Shown: positions 39,979-49,349 of the stretch, in pieces | How the letters are laid out: each line of letters opens with the position of its first letter | How positions within the stretch are numbered: position 1 is the first letter of the stretch | Source of the DNA: Alkalihalobacterium elongatum | GTDB lineage: Bacteria > Bacillota > Bacilli > Bacillales > Bacillaceae_F | Length of the DNA stretch: 64,000 nt | Direction: 5' to 3' | Assembly: GCF_019024285.1 (NCBI RefSeq) | Contig: NZ_WMKZ01000021.1 | Location: 1 to 64,000, forward strand | Notes under the pieces: generated by a model | Databases searched by the model: none | Told to the model about the DNA's origin: nothing | The model's input: the letters and a program-made list of their open reading frames with translations, nothing else | Made by a program: the position numbers and the translations under genes

Positions 39979-41418
39979 TTATTCTACGAGCGGATGTTCA
40001 GCTTTAAGACTGACTGGTTCACTTTGTTTTTCATCATTGTGATGTTCCTGTACGTCAAGTGATTCTACATCTAACTCTTTTGTAATTGGTTTTTCGTTCT
40101 TAGTTTCATTTTGTACTCCAAAGCCTGCTAAAGCACTTGCATATAAGAATGGATTTTGAATAATTTCACCATAAAGAGGTTGATCTTCCATAATTGAAAA
40201 GCTTTTATATCCATATCGCTTGTTCATTTCTAATATCCAAACATGCTGTTCTTTGTCTATAATAAAATCAATTGCAATATCTCCATAGCATCCGTGTTCA
40301 TCTAACAATTCACATGCCTTGATACATATAGTTACCACTTTTTTTTCTAGTAGTTTTGCTTCTTCTCCATTGAGCCCAAATATTTTTTCAAACGCTTGTT
40401 TTCCTTGGAGCAAATAATCCAGGTGGTGTAAATTAGTTGTTATACTTCCTGGCTTTCCAAATCTAGCAATTAGCCCTGAACACTTCCATTTTTTTGTTGC
40501 ATCCTTTTGTACATACATTCTGAAATCGACATTTCTAGAATGATGCTCTATAGGAACTCCTTGCTGGATCATATATCGTTTTTTGCTTTTAAGGACCTTT
40601 TTAATTAATGAGTGCTGCTTTAGATCTGTTATCGTTGAAACTCTATTTTTATCATCAATTACTTGGAAAACATTTTCATATCGCTTTACCTGAATGATTC
40701 CTTTTCCTTGCGAGCCTTTTATCGGTTTTAAATATACTGAAGAATAGATCTCTAGCATTGAATTTATTTGATCTATAGTATTAAACTCCTGTGTATCCGG
40801 TAAATGATTTCTTATTAATGTGTTAGGTGACAGCCACTCCCATATATCCCATTTGTTAAAAAACCTGGAATTAAATACCCCACCCTTTGTCATTTGTATT
40901 AAATGTTCATTGATGCTTATTGGAACAGATACCCGTTTAAAAATAGCCCCTGGATATTGGAAAATTCCCGACTTCCAGGTCGCTAATTTGCTTTCCGTTT
41001 TTGGTTTAAAATAATAGCCCTTTATTTTACGATTATGTGTATCGATTCTGGAAACAGTACTAACGATAATTAATCCATTAAGTGAAACATTATTTTTTAT
41101 ACGCTTAAATAATAGATCTAAACGTTTGTATAAATTTTTCGAAACTAAATATAAAATGACGGGACCTATACTTATACTATTTTCAGTTGTAATTACATCG
41201 TAAAAAAGGTCATCAGGAATAAAAACATCTAGTTGTAAATTATGAGAAAGGCCAATCGTATTACTAGGAAGATCTTCTTTATATTCAATAGACACTTCTT
41301 TATTCCATGACCCAAAGTGAAAAGTAATTTTACTATTAGAGAACTTAATCTCATTTTTTAATTGTTCAGGTAAATACATAACATCTACTTCTTTAGTTGG
41401 TACCCAAGAAATATACAT
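39979..41418 (-). CDS. yheD: YheC/YheD-family ATP-grasp protein (YheD-like)
   Basis: A 479-aa protein with an N-terminal domain of about 190 residues and a C-terminal ATP-grasp fold: the Lys-Gly loop VYLKPIKGSQGKGIIQVKR, RNVDFRMYVQKD, and the metal/ATP site IAIDFIIDKEQHVWILEMNK. An acidic tail of about 50 residues follows (EVHH, KQSEPV region). B. subtilis YheD and YheC are spore-associated proteins of unknown reaction; the fold ligates a carboxylate to an amine or thiol. ATG 41418 has GGAGGGGATGTT upstream. It lies just upstream of gvpA with a terminator between. Confidence 0.85.
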   Translation of the reverse strand: MYISWVPTKEVDVMYLPEQLKNEIKFSNSKITFHFGSWNKEVSIEYKEDLPSNTIGLSHNLQLDVFIPDDLFYDVITTENSISIGPVILYLVSKNLYKRLDLLFKRIKNNVSLNGLIIVSTVSRIDTHNRKIKGYYFKPKTESKLATWKSGIFQYPGAIFKRVSVPISINEHLIQMTKGGVFNSRFFNKWDIWEWLSPNTLIRNHLPDTQEFNTIDQINSMLEIYSSVYLKPIKGSQGKGIIQVKRYENVFQVIDDKNRVSTITDLKQHSLIKKVLKSKKRYMIQQGVPIEHHSRNVDFRMYVQKDATKKWKCSGLIARFGKPGSITTNLHHLDYLLQGKQAFEKIFGLNGEEAKLLEKKVVTICIKACELLDEHGCYGDIAIDFIIDKEQHVWILEMNKRYGYKSFSIMEDQPLYGEIIQNPFLYASALAGFGVQNETKNEKPITKELDVESLDVQEHHNDEKQSEPVSLKAEHPLVE

Positions 41419-41532
41419 AACATCCCCTCCTTCGGATAACGTATAACTCAACATATGAAAGACATGCTGAGCCTGCATAGACTAATAGAGGAACAAACAA
41501 GCACTATATATAAAATGAGAGGATGTTACTAT

Positions 41533-42642
41533 TTAAATCCTATTTATTGCCAATAGGTTAGCATAGTCTATGAGTAATTTATTTGAATACTCATATATTC
41601 CGCTAAATCCCGCATCCATGGCCATACGATGTCTTGGATTTCGATGATTGATTTCAATAATCCATAGGTTCCAAGCACAATCTATTGCCAAGTCAATTCC
41701 CACGTTTCCTATATTTGCGTCCACTCCTGCTTGTTTTTCAAGGTAATGAACAGCAGATAGTGATATTTCGGTCAGTCGTTTTCTAATTTTTATTGCCTCA
41801 AAACGTGGTATTAAAAGCAGGTTTTGTAATGCAAAGGTACCTATCTTTAGATTCCCACTATTACTAATTACTCCGTTTTTAATTCCTTTACGAGCAATTA
41901 AACCTACGTCCTCCCACTCTCCATAACCGTTCTTGACCATGATCAGTCTAAAATCAACAGGGTGATTACCGATATATAAGTTTATTAGTTTCTGGATGAT
42001 ATATTTTTTATTAATTCTTTTATTATTAAAGTAATTTATTAGCTCCTCTGAAGTAAAGACCAATGAGTTGCATTGCTTTTTCGAATTGTATTCCACTAAA
42101 TATTCATTCTCTTGTTTTGTAATTTTATAAATCCCTTTCCCAAAGCTGCTGTTTATTGGTTTTATAATGGCCTCATTGTATTGTTCAAGGAAATTTATAA
42201 TGTCTTTTGTAGTCAGTATTTTCTGTGTTACTGGTAAATGCTTGCTTAAAGTTGGGTCAGTTGACAACCATTCGTACATTTTCCATTTTGAAAAAGTAAA
42301 ATTATTTATCATTCTAGTGCCCAATAATTCCCGAAAAAACTGTTGCCACTTCCTAGTTAAGGTAATTCGGTTAATGATTGCATCAGGCATTTTTACTGTT
42401 GTCTCTTTCCATATGCCTTTTTCCTTCCAGTAAACATAACCTTTAACTTTGTTTTGTTTTCGTTTAACTCCTTTTAACGAAAAGGCGATAACCTGTCCAG
42501 TACTAAGTTCAGCTAAATCCTTTAATTGATGGAGTACCCTTTTTAATTTCCAATTAGTCTTAGCTGCTAAAATACCAATTCTTACATCACTCCTTACTTC
42601 GAATACTGTTTTGCTTAGGAATTCACCCTCTCTCTCTTTCAT
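41533..42642 (-). CDS. yheC: YheC/YheD-family ATP-grasp protein (YheC-like)
   Basis: A 369-aa relative of the downstream gene: IIKPINSSFGKGIYKI as ATP loop, PVDFRLIMVKNGYGEWEDVG, and GIDLAIDCAWNLWIIEINHR as the metal-binding strand. The N-terminal part (about 1-110) is shorter and differs from that of YheD. The two are in the same order and spacing as yheC-yheD in B. subtilis, with 115 bases between them. RBS AAAGGAGGC lies rather far (12 bases) from the ATG, so a start some codons later is possible. Confidence 0.83.
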   Translation of the reverse strand: MKEREGEFLSKTVFEVRSDVRIGILAAKTNWKLKRVLHQLKDLAELSTGQVIAFSLKGVKRKQNKVKGYVYWKEKGIWKETTVKMPDAIINRITLTRKWQQFFRELLGTRMINNFTFSKWKMYEWLSTDPTLSKHLPVTQKILTTKDIINFLEQYNEAIIKPINSSFGKGIYKITKQENEYLVEYNSKKQCNSLVFTSEELINYFNNKRINKKYIIQKLINLYIGNHPVDFRLIMVKNGYGEWEDVGLIARKGIKNGVISNSGNLKIGTFALQNLLLIPRFEAIKIRKRLTEISLSAVHYLEKQAGVDANIGNVGIDLAIDCAWNLWIIEINHRNPRHRMAMDAGFSGIYEYSNKLLIDYANLLAINRI

Positions 42643-42874
42643 GCTTCGTTAAGCCTCCTTTTTGGTGATGGTCCTTGAATTACATCACTTTATTAAGTTT
42701 CTTATATACCGTATGTCTCTTAAATAACTACGGAATAGACTATTCAATCTACTACGTAAGCCTTTTTCTATGAAATTAAGAAAATAGCACTATGATTTAC
42801 TAGGTCAAAGAACAACCAGTAAAAAAGTTAAAACATATAGATGGAATTATGTTAAGAGAAAGGAGGTTACGTCG

Positions 42875-43132
42875 ATGGGAAATAACAACAATAACGGTTG
42901 TCCAGATAGTTGTTGTACTGGTAACGAGATTTTATGTGTTGGAATTCCATGCCCAATTGACATTGTGTTACTTGGCATTGAACTCCAAGTAGAATTACCT
43001 TGTGTAAGAATTACGTCCCCAGCTGGTCAATTAACGCAAGATCAAATTCAACAGTTGCTCGGTGTTCTTACTGGAATTCTTGAAGCACTAGGAAATATCG
43101 GTACAGGCGGAGCTTTAGAAGAGGAAGAGTAA
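42875..43132 (+). CDS. 85-aa Cys-containing protein, unknown function
   Basis: The protein begins MGNNNNNGCPDSCCTGN, then has ILCVGIPCPIDIVLLGIELQ and VELPCVRITSP, a helix-rich QDQIQQLLGVLTGILEALG and an acidic end EEEE. Six cysteines lie in the first half. The Asn run and cysteine spacing resemble small Bacillus spore-surface proteins, but I do not recognise a family. A perfect RBS (AAAGGAGG) precedes it. It is divergent from the yheC-yheD pair, which suggests a shared sporulation context. Confidence 0.6.
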   Translation: MGNNNNNGCPDSCCTGNEILCVGIPCPIDIVLLGIELQVELPCVRITSPAGQLTQDQIQQLLGVLTGILEALGNIGTGGALEEEE

Positions 43133-43154
43133 TTTTCAGTAAGGAGATGTGAAA

Positions 43155-43219
43155 GGTCAGTGCCCCCTGCATTACATTTGGAAGAGTACTAGTCCTATTA
43201 TGTAACAGGGGCCTGTCCC
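43155..43219. repeat. imperfect palindromic element (GCCCCCTG / CAGGGGC type)
   Basis: GGTCAGTGCCCCCTGCATTACAT and ATGTAACAGGGGCCTGTCCC are imperfect complements around 20 bases. It differs in sequence from the GGTGCC elements, but its place right after a stop codon and its size are alike. It could terminate the 85-aa gene. The following 43226-43575 is AT-rich with nothing else recognised. Confidence 0.65.
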
Positions 43220-43580
43220 TTCTCTTTATTTTCCATTTTTATTTAAATATTGTAGTCTATTTAAATTCTTTAGTACTAGAGCTTCGTTTTTATGGACAAG
43301 CCTAAATACTATAGTGACTATTAATAGTTGGTACACGTCACTATGTTCGGTGCCAATCAATTAGAATAATTAGTTTTAGGGAAGATGTATTGCGTTACGG
43401 GTTATATTTGGATTTATGCCGATATATTTAATAAAAGCATAAAAATTACTGTTGCCTAAACTAAATTGAAGCCCTAATATTCATTCTTCCTGACTATTTC
43501 TTAATAAACATGGAGAAAATATGTGGATGATGTGAAGATAACCTACTTTTAAGAGGACCTACACAGCATTGGAGGATGTT

Positions 43581-44099
43581 ATGGAAAAAGATACAGTTCG
43601 CATAAATGACGAAGCGAAAAAAATTAATCAGCAGCTCTATTCTAGACGTAATCTCTGGTCTGGTATTTTATTTGGACTTGGCTTAATCGCCTTTTTTGAT
43701 GAAGTTGTCTTTCATCAATTGCTACATTGGCATCATTTTTATGATTTATCGACAACAAGTGTTGGTTTAATTTCTGACGGTCTGTTTCATGCTTTTAGTT
43801 GGTTTGCAACGATTGCAGGTTTGTTTATGTTTGCAGACCTTCGTCGTCGCCATGCATTATGGCCCACTAGATGGTGGGGCGGAGTATTTTTAGGTGCTGG
43901 AGTTTTTCAATTGTATGATGGGATTATCCAACATAAAATAATGAGAATACATCAAATCAGATATGTTGAAAATGTAATCGTCTATGATATTATTTGGAAT
44001 ATTTTTGCTGTTGCCTTAATTATTATTGGTTGTATCCTCATCTATAAAACGAGAACTAAAGAACCGACGGAAGGAGTCATTTCTAATGGTTCATCCTAA
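43581..44099 (+). CDS. DUF2243 membrane protein
   Basis: A 172-aa protein with four predicted helices and a His-rich loop, FDEVVFHQLLHWHHFYDLST, that is the hallmark of DUF2243. A second His lies in LYDGIIQHKIMRIHQIR. Members usually sit next to ctaG-like genes, as here. The clustered His suggest a metal or haem site, but this is inference. ATG 43581 is chosen, with GGAGG five bases upstream. The stop overlaps the ctaG start by 14 bases. Confidence 0.82.
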   Translation: MEKDTVRINDEAKKINQQLYSRRNLWSGILFGLGLIAFFDEVVFHQLLHWHHFYDLSTTSVGLISDGLFHAFSWFATIAGLFMFADLRRRHALWPTRWWGGVFLGAGVFQLYDGIIQHKIMRIHQIRYVENVIVYDIIWNIFAVALIIIGCILIYKTRTKEPTEGVISNGSS

Positions 44100-44919
44100 T
44101 CATTTGCACCATACTGATACTAGTCATCTTTCCCATACGATTGGGTTAGCGCCACAACTAGTATTGGCAATGCCGTTCTTATTGGCACTATTCGTTTATA
44201 TCATAGCTGTTATCATTACTCATCGTAGCGGAAAATCATGGCCAATTTATCGGACAAGTCTTTGGTTCGCAGGAGTTTTTTGTGCAGTAGTAGCAGTTGC
44301 TGGTCCGATAGCAGAACAAGAACACACAGATTTTACTGTGCATATGGTAGGCCACTTACTACTTGGAATGCTTGCCCCCCTCTTAATGGTACTCGCTGCC
44401 CCAATGACTATTATCTTACGTTCACTTCCTGTTTCAATAGCTAGACGCGTTTCGGGGTTGTTAAAAAGTCGATATATTCGAGTTGTAACTGATCCAATTG
44501 TTGCATTGATCCTTAATGTTGGTGGGCTTTGGCTCCTCTATACGACGAATTTATATTCAGCAATGCACGAAAATGTTCTTTTGCACGTTTTTATTCATTT
44601 TCATGTCTTTCTTGCTGGGTACTTGTTTACGATTTCAATGATTTATATTGATCCTACACCTCATAGAACGAGTTATTTATATCGTTCTATTGTGCTTATT
44701 TTGGCGTTGGCAGCCCACGGAATTTTATCAAAATTTATTTATGCATACCCACCTGCTGGTATTGATGTCACCCAGGCACAAATGGGTGCAATGCTGATGT
44801 ACTATGGCGGTGATGCTGTCGATATACTCATTATTACGGTTCTTTGTTTTCAATGGTATAAAGCTACACGGCCTCGTGGTACCATTCAGTATTCTTCTAA
44901 TATCTCACACAGTACTTAA
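44086..44919 (+). CDS. ctaG: CtaG-type cytochrome c oxidase assembly protein
   Basis: A 277-aa polytopic protein (seven helices) of the caa3-type CtaG family. A His-rich start MVHPNHLHHTDTSHLSH and motifs HMVGHLLLGMLAPLLMVLAA, HVFIHFHVFLAGYLF and MGAMLMYYGGDAVDI are typical. It helps insert copper into the Cu centres of cytochrome oxidase. ATG 44086 is chosen from AAGGAG nine bases upstream and from family length; the longer frame from 44026 is buried in the previous gene. Coupled to the DUF2243 gene. Confidence 0.87.
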   Translation: MVHPNHLHHTDTSHLSHTIGLAPQLVLAMPFLLALFVYIIAVIITHRSGKSWPIYRTSLWFAGVFCAVVAVAGPIAEQEHTDFTVHMVGHLLLGMLAPLLMVLAAPMTIILRSLPVSIARRVSGLLKSRYIRVVTDPIVALILNVGGLWLLYTTNLYSAMHENVLLHVFIHFHVFLAGYLFTISMIYIDPTPHRTSYLYRSIVLILALAAHGILSKFIYAYPPAGIDVTQAQMGAMLMYYGGDAVDILIITVLCFQWYKATRPRGTIQYSSNISHST

Positions 44920-44947
44920 GAACAAGATTAAATCAAAAGAATTAAAT

Positions 44948-44979
44948 AAAGCCAATTCCTCTATCTGGGAATTGGCTTT
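44948..44979. terminator. bidirectional terminator between ctaG and the MFS gene
   Basis: AAAGCCAATTCC pairs perfectly with GGAATTGGCTTT around eight bases. Confidence 0.9.
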
Positions 44980-44998
44980 ATCGATCTATATACGTGTA

Positions 44999-46300
44999 TT
45001 AACTTGTTCTCTTCTGATTTGTACGTGACCATACAACTACTGGGATCAGTATAAGTGCCAGTATTCCGCCAGAAAGAGATAAAAATGTAAAACTTGAATG
45101 AGCTACGACCATGCCCGACAAAGCTCCCCCAGAAGCTCCTGATAAGGCAATTAATACGTCAACAGAACCTTGAGTTTTAGCTCTGTTGGATGGTGTGGTT
45201 GAGTCAACGATTAAAGCTGTTCCACTTATTAAGCCAAAGTTCCAACCGAGACCAAGTAAGGCTAGAGCAATAATAAGCATCACTAGCGATTCACCTGGTG
45301 CAAAGGCCCCTACTATCCCTGCAACTAGTAGAGTAGCTCCTGAAGCAATTGCCATTGTTATACGTCCATATTTATCGACAAGAATCCCAGTAACGAGTGA
45401 TGGCAAGTACATAGCCCCGATGTGAATACCGATAACAAGTCCAATTTCACTTAATCCGTGACCATGATGACCCATATGTACTGGTGTCATTGTCATAATT
45501 GCTACCATAACAATTTGTGTTAAAACCATTATCATTGCCCCTACAACAACTCCACGATTATTCAGTTTGCTTTCATTTTCACTTGAAGAATTATCATCTT
45601 TCACTTTAGTATTATTAGAAATCGCTTGAGCAACTAAGAGAGGATCAGGTCGTAATAATACTAAAATGACTAACCCTGCTAGAATGTAAGCTGTTGCAGC
45701 TAAAATAAATGGACCAGCCAAAGCAGGAACACCAATGGAAGTAGCAAACTGGCCCATAACTTGAACTAAGTTTGGACCAGCAACCGCACCGAATGTTGTC
45801 GCAACTAAAGCCATACTTACTGCGGTTGCTCGTTGTTTTGAATTGGCCAGATCAGTACCTGCATACCGAGCTTGCAAGTTTGTTGCGGTTCCAGAACCAT
45901 AAATCAATAAAGAAGCGAAAAGCAGGAAAACATTAGACAGTAATGCTGAAATGACAACTCCGATTGCTCCAATACCACCAACTATAAATCCAGATGCTAG
46001 ACCATAACGGCGTCCAAAACGTTGAGAAAAACGGCCGATTAAAAGCGCAGCCCCAGCTGAGCCTAAAGTAAATAAGGCAACAGGTAGACCTGCTAAACTA
46101 TCTGTTCCCAACATATCATGGACAAGAAGAGCTCCGACCGTTATTCCAGCAGCAAGACCTGCACCACCGAAAATTTGTGAAATGACGACAATCATTAACG
46201 TCCGTTTATATAACTGCCGTTGTTTTTCGGATGAATCTATATAACTCTGTAACAAACTGGCTTGATTTTGTAAAGGTTTTGATTTTTTAATATTAGACAT
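44999..46300 (-). CDS. MFS transporter
   Basis: A 433-aa twelve-helix major facilitator. The A-motif variant GRFSQRFGRRYGLASG lies after helix 2, and the second half has GILVDKYGRITMAIASG. A long polar loop (KVKDDNSSSENESKLNNR) lies in the middle. Helix 7 region contains TPVHMGHHGHGLSEIG, with a His/Met group in the outer mouth that might bind a metal ion. The substrate is unknown; a drug or metal-chelate exporter is likely. RBS AAAGGTAGAAGCG. Confidence 0.8.
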   Translation of the reverse strand: MSNIKKSKPLQNQASLLQSYIDSSEKQRQLYKRTLMIVVISQIFGGAGLAAGITVGALLVHDMLGTDSLAGLPVALFTLGSAGAALLIGRFSQRFGRRYGLASGFIVGGIGAIGVVISALLSNVFLLFASLLIYGSGTATNLQARYAGTDLANSKQRATAVSMALVATTFGAVAGPNLVQVMGQFATSIGVPALAGPFILAATAYILAGLVILVLLRPDPLLVAQAISNNTKVKDDNSSSENESKLNNRGVVVGAMIMVLTQIVMVAIMTMTPVHMGHHGHGLSEIGLVIGIHIGAMYLPSLVTGILVDKYGRITMAIASGATLLVAGIVGAFAPGESLVMLIIALALLGLGWNFGLISGTALIVDSTTPSNRAKTQGSVDVLIALSGASGGALSGMVVAHSSFTFLSLSGGILALILIPVVVWSRTNQKRTS

Positions 46301-46536
46301 CGCTTCTACCTTTCAATAGATTTATGACCAAAACATCTTTATAACTTTACTCTTCACTTGGTCCCCATCATTTTGTAGTTTAATAGGTATAGAATAAACG
46401 GAATACATTTTATGAGCAACTTAATTGCTTGAGACTTTATTTTTGTGAAATGGTTTGAATGATTTACATCAATATGTTCGTGTATAACCTTCTTCTGAAT
46501 GGGTACATGCCGTTAAGTTTATTGTTGTAACTCAAA

Positions 46537-46560
46537 AAGCGTCTCTCATTAGAAACGCTT
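46537..46560 (-). terminator. terminator of the His-tailed membrane protein gene
   Basis: AAGCGTTTC pairs with GAGACGCTT (one mismatch) and on the minus strand runs into TTTTTGAG. It closes the gap 46301-46618, which otherwise shows only AT-rich promoter DNA for the MFS gene. Confidence 0.75.
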
Positions 46561-46618
46561 AGTTCTGTTTACCTCTTATAATTATAGCATTATAACCCTG
46601 AGTGAAATTCCACTACTT

Positions 46619-47224
46619 CTAATGCTCTCTATAATGTTCATGGTAATGGTGTTGTTCATGCTTGTTTTTCGATTGATCATCCGACTGCACCACATCTTTG
46701 CTAAGCTGAAAGCCAAAAACTAAATAGGAGCCGATACCAACCATCACTAGAAGTGGCTTCAAAAATAACCAAGTTGTATTTTTATAACCATTATTATTTT
46801 CTTTGTCATCGTAACTCAATACAAAGAATAACAAGATTGAACATAATGAAAAAGTTAACAAGATCATTAACATGATGGATGCTTGAGCCACTGTTATCAT
46901 TTCACCGAGCATGGCGCCCATCATACCGCCCATTAAACCAGTCATTCCCCCTTCAATCGATGTTACAATACCAAAGCAAATACCACATAGTATCCCTAGA
47001 ACTAGACCTATAAAAATAGAAATAACTGTTGAAGTAAATAAGTTTCCTTGGAAGATGACACCAAATAAAACACCAATTGTTAAGCCTATATTCATTGAAA
47101 AAGTCATCGCTAAAATCATTTTGTGCATCGGAAGAAGTCTCGCTTTTATAAAATACGATAGAAAGATGATCGTGATCGTAATTAGTAAGAGACTGCAGAT
47201 GATGTAATAATAAAATGGATTCAA
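46619..47224 (-). CDS. membrane protein with glycine-zipper helix and His-rich tail
   Basis: A 201-aa protein with five or six helices. The third and fourth contain GLVLGILCGICFGIVTSIEG and MTGLMGGMMGAMLGEMI, a Gly/Met-rich stretch. The C-terminus is HEQHHYHEHYREH, a clear metal-binding tail facing the cytoplasm or the surface. It lies among copper-related genes, so Cu handling is a reasonable guess. No family was recognised with certainty. RBS AGGAGGGGGCGAC. Confidence 0.65.
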   Translation of the reverse strand: MNPFYYYIICSLLLITITIIFLSYFIKARLLPMHKMILAMTFSMNIGLTIGVLFGVIFQGNLFTSTVISIFIGLVLGILCGICFGIVTSIEGGMTGLMGGMMGAMLGEMITVAQASIMLMILLTFSLCSILLFFVLSYDDKENNNGYKNTTWLFLKPLLVMVGIGSYLVFGFQLSKDVVQSDDQSKNKHEQHHYHEHYREH

Positions 47225-47344
47225 GTCGCCCCCTCCTTATTTAATAGTTATGTTTAAATCACGTTGTACATGTAAGATAAATGTACAGATTTTATATTGT
47301 TTTGTATTGGCAGCCTTTCAGGAACCTGCGCTGAAAAAGCAAAA

Positions 47345-47374
47345 AACACGTGTTACATTAACATAACACGTGTT
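47345..47374 (-). terminator. terminator of the AbrB-like gene
   Basis: AACACGTGTTA pairs perfectly with TAACACGTGTT around eight bases. Each arm is itself almost palindromic. On the minus strand TTTTTTGC follows. Confidence 0.85.
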
Positions 47375-47415
47375 AGATCTCTACTCTTTTTCATGTATCA
47401 AGATTTGGCTTGTTG

Positions 47416-47694
47416 TTATTCTCTTGTTAAAAAAATTTTCTCTCCCATACCTTCAATAATAAATTGATCATTTGTATTTATATATAGAAGGTTTCGGATC
47501 TCTTTAGGGATCGTAATCTTACCTTGGTGAAATACACATTGATTATGGGTTGTATCTTTTATAGTAGGCTCAATGATAATTGCTTCACCTTTTAAATAAA
47601 CGGAATATAGTTTTCCATTAATTAGGTTGAGTGGCTCTCTTATCTTTTTGGAAAAGTTAATAATTCCTCGGTTAGATATTTTACATACATTCAT
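47416..47694 (-). CDS. double AbrB/SpoVT-like protein
   Basis: A 92-aa protein with two AbrB-type swapped-hairpin motifs. The first is CKISNRGIINFSKKIREPLN (diverged) and the second FHQGKITIPKEIRNLLYINT followed by DQFIIEGMGEKIFLTRE. AbrB domains bind DNA as dimers, so a single chain with two may act as a dimer on its own. ATG 47694 is preferred, with AAAGGTGA upstream. A longer frame to 47790 adds a hydrophobic stretch atypical of the family. It may regulate the neighbouring kinase pair, but that is speculation. Confidence 0.68.
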   Translation of the reverse strand: MNVCKISNRGIINFSKKIREPLNLINGKLYSVYLKGEAIIIEPTIKDTTHNQCVFHQGKITIPKEIRNLLYINTNDQFIIEGMGEKIFLTRE

Positions 47695-47957
47695 TTTATT
47701 TGAATCACCTTTATTACAAAATATATTTACTTTAACCATAACAATAATACTTGAAGAAAGTGTGCAGATTAATAGTAAATAATATTTCATGATGGTGAGT
47801 CTAGTTCTTTTATCTTTGCTGCATACTTTCTTGACAATTTCTAATTAAACTAAACTTATTAACGGGACTGGTTGTTGATAATCGTTGATTATGGTCTTAA
47901 CATGTGACTGTTTAAAAATGAATGAAAACAACACTCAATAAATAAAAGGTGATTTAG

Positions 47958-49349
47958 GTGAAATTTTCTATAAAATTAGGACTATGGTTTTTTATATGTA
48001 TATTAGTTATCGAATCGGTTTCCATGTTATTCTTACACAAAAATGTCGTTCATTCTTTAGTTAACGAAGAACTTCATTCATTACAAGCAAGAGGTAACAG
48101 CCATCGTGATGTTTTAGAAATGTCTTATACTAGCGAAACCCTTCATCACATTGCTATGATGGAAACTCAAACAGATACTGAAGTTGTAATAACTAATTTA
48201 AAAGGATCAGTTGTGGAAGCCTCTCGGAAGATAGATCCTGGAATTCAGTATATTTTAGAAATAGAAGTAGATGCTCCGCCAAGAAATGGTTATATTATAC
48301 AAGCAGATTGGAAGGACCAACAATATATATCAACCGTATCACCCTTTGATGATGGTGCTGGAAATCAAGGCTATGTCTATATGCTGAAAAGTAACGATCA
48401 CATTCAAGCTTTTATTGCTAAGTTGAATCATCATTTTCTTATAGCTATAGTCCTTATTCTTGTCTTTCTATTAGTAACCATTATTTTTCTATTAAAAGTT
48501 TTAACAAGTCCCCTTGTATCAATGAAGGAAGCGACAAAGAAATTAAGTAATGGTGATTTTTCTGTAACCGTGCCCGTAATGTCAAATGATGAAATAGGTG
48601 AATTATCAAAATCCATTCAGTTGTTGGCAAATGATTTAAGTTATTTAAAAAAGGAACGAAATGAATTTTTAGCTAGTATCTCTCACGAGCTTCGTACGCC
48701 ATTAACTTATATTAAAGGCTACGCTGATATTGGAAAAAGAAAAACTATCACCGAGGAAGAAAGAATTAATTATATGAATATTATCCATGAGGAATCTGAA
48801 AATGTTCATCAACTTTTACACGAATTGTTTGAGCTAGCAAAAATAGATGAAAATATGTTCACTATACAAAAAATGCCTATCAACATTAAGGATTTCCTAT
48901 TCCCTATTTATGAAAAGGCGCGACATGTATTTTTAGCTCAAGGTCATCAATTGGAATTAGTTTGTCGTGGCGAATGGAGAGTTGAGATCGATCCTCGCCG
49001 CTTTGAACAAATTATTTTGAATTTATTAGATAATGCGCTTAAATACTCAAGTGAAAAATCACTGACTAAAATAGATGTTTACAAAGAAAATCAGGAGATC
49101 CTAATTGCTATCAGTGACCAAGGACAAGGTATACCTAGTGAAGACTTACCTTATGTTTTTAACAGATTATTTCGAGTTGATAAATCGCGCTCGCGCTTAA
49201 CTGGTGGATTTGGTTTAGGTTTAGCGATTGTAAAAGAAATCGTTGAAGCCCATTCTGCTAGGATTTCAGTAGATAGTGAATTTGGAGAAGGTACATGCTT
49301 TACTATTCGTTTGAAGGAGAGTTTTCATGAAGACAGTTTTACTCATTGA
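47958..49349 (+). CDS. membrane sensor histidine kinase
   Basis: A 463-aa kinase: helix 1 (about 7-28), an outside sensor domain of about 125 residues, helix 2 (about 155-178), HAMP, HisKA with SISHELRTPLTYIKGYADIG (phospho-His about 244) and HATPase with LLDNALKYSS (N box) and GFGLGLAIVKEIVE (G2 box). The stimulus is unknown. GTG 47958 follows AAAAGGTGAT. The gene precedes its response regulator and overlaps it by 23 bases, the reverse of the usual regulator-kinase order. Confidence 0.9.
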   Translation: MKFSIKLGLWFFICILVIESVSMLFLHKNVVHSLVNEELHSLQARGNSHRDVLEMSYTSETLHHIAMMETQTDTEVVITNLKGSVVEASRKIDPGIQYILEIEVDAPPRNGYIIQADWKDQQYISTVSPFDDGAGNQGYVYMLKSNDHIQAFIAKLNHHFLIAIVLILVFLLVTIIFLLKVLTSPLVSMKEATKKLSNGDFSVTVPVMSNDEIGELSKSIQLLANDLSYLKKERNEFLASISHELRTPLTYIKGYADIGKRKTITEEERINYMNIIHEESENVHQLLHELFELAKIDENMFTIQKMPINIKDFLFPIYEKARHVFLAQGHQLELVCRGEWRVEIDPRRFEQIILNLLDNALKYSSEKSLTKIDVYKENQEILIAISDQGQGIPSEDLPYVFNRLFRVDKSRSRLTGGFGLGLAIVKEIVEAHSARISVDSEFGEGTCFTIRLKESFHEDSFTH

